NCBI GenBank assembly: GCA_021464245.1
Contig: JADCRB010000110.1
Coordinates: 1,612,001 to 1,676,000, forward strand
Direction of reading: 5' to 3'
Length of the DNA: 64,000 nucleotides
DNA from: Carallia brachiata
Taxonomy: Eukaryota > Streptophyta > Magnoliopsida > Malpighiales > Rhizophoraceae
Shown here: one piece after another, positions 60,001 to 64,000 of the stretch
Position numbering within the stretch: position 1 is the stretch's first letter
Layout: each line of letters opens with the position of its first letter
Program-made: the position numbers and the translations under genes
Notes under the pieces: generated by a model
Databases searched by the model: none
The model's input: the letters and a program-made list of their open reading frames with translations, nothing else
Told to the model about the DNA's origin: nothing

Positions 60001-62048
60001 GTGGGAAAAAACATGGTTTTTCCTAATGATGAAGCCCACAAAGATCTAGAGGTCAGCCACTGACTCCTCCGCAGAAAAAAGCACGGAATGTAATAATTAC
60101 TTCACAATAATCCAACCATCATTCTATTTATTTATTTATTGGGATTGGCTTTGGTTTGCACTCTCAGATCAAATGTGTGCTTTTTTCTTTGCACAGTCAT
60201 CAACTTGCAGTTGGGGGATTCTAGATTCGACACGTTACAGGTAATTCGAGTGTGGGGAGTCTCCTTCAGCGTTTTTATAAGATAGGTTGAATCAAAATAA
60301 TAAGAATCAATTCTAAATTTAAATTAAATAGTGACTAACGGTCTGTTTAACTTATTTATTCAATATTATTATTATTAATTACTGAATCTTATTACATATT
60401 TCTAATTACTAAAAGAACTAATGAAATATTTGGTTAATTTCGTACTGACTGTTAGTGTTAAATAACTAAATAAATGATTTTGACATTTAATTTATATTAA
60501 TATATTATATTAACAAAATTATCTTTATATTTTATAATTTTTATTTTTAAAATAAATATTTTATAAATAATATTAAGAATTTTCTGACTTAATTTTTATT
60601 TTTTCCAAAAAATATTAATGTTTACTGGATAATAAAAAATATAATGTTTGAAATATTTTTTAAATATCAATATTAATGAAAATTTGAAGTAAAAATATAT
60701 TTACGAATTATTAAAAAATAAAAGTGTTACGTTTATATAAATATTAATAAAGTTTAATAACTACTAACAAATCATATTCAAACAATAAGTAAAAAAATTA
60801 TAAATTTATATAAATATTATTTGATGGTATTTTCGTTTATATAAATTATTATTAATATTAAAAACTGAAAAGTAATTCAAAAAGTAACAAAAAGTAATAT
60901 TGAGTTACTTTTCAATCAGCTGCTTTTAATATGTCATATAAAAAAATAAGTATAATTAAACAGCAGTTCAAAAAAATTAACTAAATACTCATTTTTTTAT
61001 TTTTTAAAAATAAAATACAAATATATCATCGTAAAAATTAACTCAAGCCTAACATCTTTATGATACCGTGCTTTATGGTTCAAAATAAAAAAAAGGTTAA
61101 GAGTAAGGCCCAGAGGAGTCCTCTTTGAGATACGTGGCTAAGCTTTATTGTATGAAATTTACGTGGATATAGGTGATGTGAATATTAAGCCCGACCTCTG
61201 ATCCATGTCTACACTTAGGCTAGACCCAAAAGGAGGAGAGAGTGGGCTTTTATGGGCCCTTCCCAGAAATTGGTGACGGCCGATAGGTTGGGTGGCCCTT
61301 AATCAGCCTGTCAGCCGAGCACCAAGCCTTTGACTCCCCGGGGCGAGATCGGATCTGGTTTCTGAAAATCCCAAACATCAGAAATGGGCCACTAGCCTAC
61401 TCAAATCAAATGTTTAAATTTCTGACATCTGACGAGATTAAAAGTTTGAATTTATTGGACAAAAAAAAGAGTTCAAATTTCAAACGCCACTCACAAAAAA
61501 ATATCTCCCTCTCTCAACCCAATTAGATAAAAAAAACATATATATTTCTAAAATTTTGCTTATTCTACTTCTTTCTATAGGTTCTTTCTTGCAACCAAAC
61601 TGAAGAGCAAATAGCAATACAATAAAATTAGATTAAGCAACATTAAAGTGTGCAAATAATTGCAAAAATAATAATAATAATAAAATGTGGGGCGACATGT
61701 TTTTTTTTTTCTTTTGGTACATTTGGAACAAGAAAACATGTTACATATTCATATTCTTGTGAAATTGCAACTCATGTAAATTCCAATCTCCAACAAAAGC
61801 CTATAGCACAGAAGCTGCAACGCCATGCAAATTCACTCTTACAAATACATATATCAGGTACATCAATTACTCAGAAACCCCTCCAAGCGGCCGCAAACTC
61901 CTGTAATTTGATCTCCGATCAAAAAATGTCACTGAATGCAATCAGCCTATTCTGCTCCTTCTTTTCCTCCCCCAGTTTAACAAAGAAGAACGATGAAGAA
62001 AAGACAAATTAAAAACAAGAAAGGGAAATGTGGATGACAGGAAAAAAT
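57022..62048. other. Intergenic, no supported gene
   Basis: 57.02-57.35 kb is the IST1-like promoter side. The rest is AT-rich with poly(A) and poly(T) runs (for example 57449-57470). A less AT-rich stretch at 59.6-60.3 kb and another at 61.08-61.48 kb show no recognisable protein on either strand. 61.6-62.05 kb is the probable 3' UTR of the next gene. Confidence 0.5.
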
Positions 62049-62747
62049 TTATGATAGCCCAACTCTATAGTTATATGTAGCTGATAAAACTCTAGCTTGC
62101 TTGTTGGGCGACAAGTTATCAACAACCAAAGAGCAATTCAGATAAACCACAACTTCTCTCAATGGAAAACTCTGAAGCAACACGGAAACAGGAGCCTTTA
62201 CTGTTACAAGTAATGGGATTCTTCCTGTATTCCTATTGTCCATGAGAGCTTGTTGAAGGCCTGATCCAAACGGGTTGTTTCCTTTCAAAACAACACGGAT
62301 CATGGTTGTGTTTTGTTTAGGCTGATGGAAAGCAGGAAGAACGCCGGAACAAAGAGATGATCCCGAATACGACACGACGGCTAAGCTATCTTGGCCATAG
62401 ATAAAGCTTATGCGTTCATTGGGGTTGCTAGCTTTCACGATCACAGCAAATTCTGTGTAGAGGCTATAGTCCGGATGCAAATTGAATGCAATGACCTCAA
62501 AACCATCCACGTTATATGTGGGCATTTGGGGTTTCATGGCTGTGTAAAGGTAAAAACCAAGGCCGGACAGGAGGAAAATTAAGAGGAACCAGAAACAGAA
62601 GCAACAGCACAGGCATTTCAGGCAGGATTTTCCTCCTGAACTATGGTTGGAGGATTGGTATCTGGGAATGTTACGCCGCTGCGGTGGGGCTCTTAGCCCC
62701 GTCGAATTGTTAGTATTCAACATGACATATTTTGGTTGGTATTCCAT
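62049..62747 (-). CDS. NDR1/HIN1-like protein (LEA_2 family)
   Basis: Single-exon frame of 232 residues. A hydrophilic N-terminus of about 40 residues has basic R-A-P-P-Q-R-R-N. It is followed by a Cys-rich membrane start (C-L-K-C-L-C-C-C-F-C) and one transmembrane helix at about 43-70. The rest is an LEA_2-type beta domain with F-A-V-I-V-K-A-S-N-P-N-E-R, the N-P-x-E motif typical of the family. Members are type II membrane proteins of the plasma membrane, several linked to defence and abiotic stress. The start is the first Met, preceded by 'caaatgg' context. The length and architecture are normal and there are no breaks. Confidence 0.88.
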   Translation of the reverse strand: MEYQPKYVMLNTNNSTGLRAPPQRRNIPRYQSSNHSSGGKSCLKCLCCCFCFWFLLIFLLSGLGFYLYTAMKPQMPTYNVDGFEVIAFNLHPDYSLYTEFAVIVKASNPNERISFIYGQDSLAVVSYSGSSLCSGVLPAFHQPKQNTTMIRVVLKGNNPFGSGLQQALMDNRNTGRIPLLVTVKAPVSVLLQSFPLREVVVYLNCSLVVDNLSPNKQARVLSATYNYRVGLS

Positions 62748-63719
62748 TTGTGCCTCGCCCGGATAGAAACTAAGTTGGGCATAGGGTAGAGAAGAAGACG
62801 AAGAAAGGCAGACCCTTTCCCCTGCTCAGATGGAGCAGAAGATGGTTGTGTTTTTGGGGATGCTGGCTCCATTGGTTGGCATTGTTAGATATGTGTGGAC
62901 AGGGAAGAACATTATGTATTGAGACTGGCCGTTAAAAAAAACTCTGTTTTTCCTATTTTAAGCACTACAAAAAGTTGGAGGTGGTTGTAGCTGATGTGGG
63001 ATTTGCAAAATTTGCACAGTTATTGTTGGTGAAAACTCTCTATAAATTGTAAAACTGCTAAATACTTGTTAGGCCATCCAACAATAAACCAATTCGGTCA
63101 GGTCATATCTAACTACTATATATATATATGGTTGTTCCGCACACTTTCAGTTTCCGGGTTTATTTGAAACTCAGGCTTTCATCAGGATCTGAGAAATTGG
63201 GTATTCATCATTTCCACCAAAAACTAAGTTTTAAGGTATCTGGATGCAGATTAGATCAATTATAATCATGCTTAATCAAAAAAAGACCTTGTTGTAACAT
63301 TCCAAAATATGGGCATGCTTGAATTACTTTGACTCTGCCTAAAGCTAGCAGAATTGTGGTATGTACTTACAAACAGATGCAGAAAATTCTGGCAAAAGAA
63401 CGAGCTAAAGCTTCAAAAAGAGCAATGAACTCAAATAACAGGGTTAACTAAATCCACTCAAAAACAATCTCAGCTTTCTGATAGACCAAACAATGCAGTT
63501 TATATGATACCTTTGAATGATTTCATTTAAAACCATATAATTGTGCTCTGATCAAACATAGTATAGCTACTCAGAATGAGAATCATATGTCCAACCAAGG
63601 CCAAAGCCAAGTAAACATATGTAGAAATTCAGATGGTACTACTACATAGTTACATGTTCTAAAGTGGGGTCTAGCTCCTGGGGCACTTATTGAGTAAAAT
63701 AAAATACTCCATATATATC
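62748..63719. other. Intergenic between NHL gene and right-edge gene
   Basis: 62.75-62.95 kb is the leader and promoter side of the NHL gene. A short (AT)n run lies at about 63118-63128. 63.3-63.72 kb is probably the 3' UTR of the gene at the edge. No gene seen. Confidence 0.5.
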
Positions 63720-64000
63720 TCAACAAAACTTTGTAACTCGCATGGGGGAAGATGCAGACATCGCTGATCCACCATTGCAGGACCTCAAAGCACCGATCCT
63801 GATAACCGAGACAAGTGACACCACAACTGTCCTCACCTTGATGGCCACCTTTTTTAATCTAGACGACTTTGATGATCGTCTCAATTTGCTCCCTGATGCC
63901 AGCTTGTAGGACTGGAGATATATCTGCCTTTGCTTAGCTCTTTCACGTCTCTGGCTCAAGGAAATCACCAAGGAAACTGCAGCAGGAGGCTCATTTCTTT
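63720..64000 (-). CDS. 3' end of an unrecognised basic protein gene (cut by window edge)
   Basis: An open frame runs from the right edge to TGA at 63720-63722, about 92 codons. It encodes S-Q-R-R-E-R-A-K-Q-R-Q-I-Y-L-Q-S-Y-K-L, then a Lys/Arg/Ser-rich stretch, then K-V-R-T-V-V-V-S-L-V-S-V-I-R and a Cys-containing end. Composition and lack of stops favour coding, but the ATG and upstream exons are outside the window. An acceptor-like CCTCCTGCTGCAG at about 63976-63988 could mark an exon start. I do not recognise the family. Confidence 0.55.
   Translation of the reverse strand, partial: RNEPPAAVSLVISLSQRRERAKQRQIYLQSYKLASGSKLRRSSKSSRLKKVAIKVRTVVVSLVSVIRIGALRSCNGGSAMSASSPMRVTKFC

Overview
The window is nuclear DNA of a flowering plant, most likely a woody dicot. 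It is AT-rich and intron-bearing. It carries a chloroplast-targeted protochlorophyllide reductase, a plant AP2/ERF factor, an NDR1/HIN1-like protein, a plant L1-type LINE and many foldback elements. I see no tRNA, rRNA, CRISPR array or bacterial-style operon. One ambiguous base (n) lies at 26793.

Layout. (1) 1-25.5 kb is a decayed, locally amplified region. A recognisable intergenic signature block recurs about eight times in the same orientation, with other conserved blocks between. Inside it are three remnants of one small secreted cysteine-rich protein gene on the minus strand: A near 6.1-6.4 kb, B near 15.6 kb and C near 22.4-22.8 kb. The two youngest units (about 15.5-22.0 kb and 22.2-25.4 kb) are a direct duplication. 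A 5'-truncated LINE (17.3-20.4 kb) sits in the first unit only, so the second unit shows the empty site. (2) 26.9-32.2 kb holds two tandem minus-strand soluble epoxide hydrolase genes with identical exon plans: one intact, the other with an in-frame stop. (3) 33.9-38.5 kb holds two unassigned coding-like fragments, a degenerate AT minisatellite and a badly decayed copy of the spliceosomal PRP6/STABILIZED1 gene. (4) 38.8-40.8 kb is a complete five-exon protochlorophyllide oxidoreductase gene. (5) 45.7-47.2 kb is an AP2/ERF gene of the ERF053/ERF054 type with two frame breaks. (6) 54.1-57.0 kb is a complete six-exon IST1-like (ESCRT-associated) gene. (7) 62.0-62.7 kb is an NDR1/HIN1-like (LEA_2) gene. 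The right edge carries the 3' end of an unrecognised basic protein gene. The spaces between are AT-rich, with microsatellites and foldback elements.

The genes do not form a pathway. The main biology is genome dynamics: local duplication, retroinsertion that can be ordered against the duplication, and several genes at different stages of decay. Exon borders were placed by hand from GT/AG sites, reading-frame continuity and remembered family sequences. They are predictions without transcript support.
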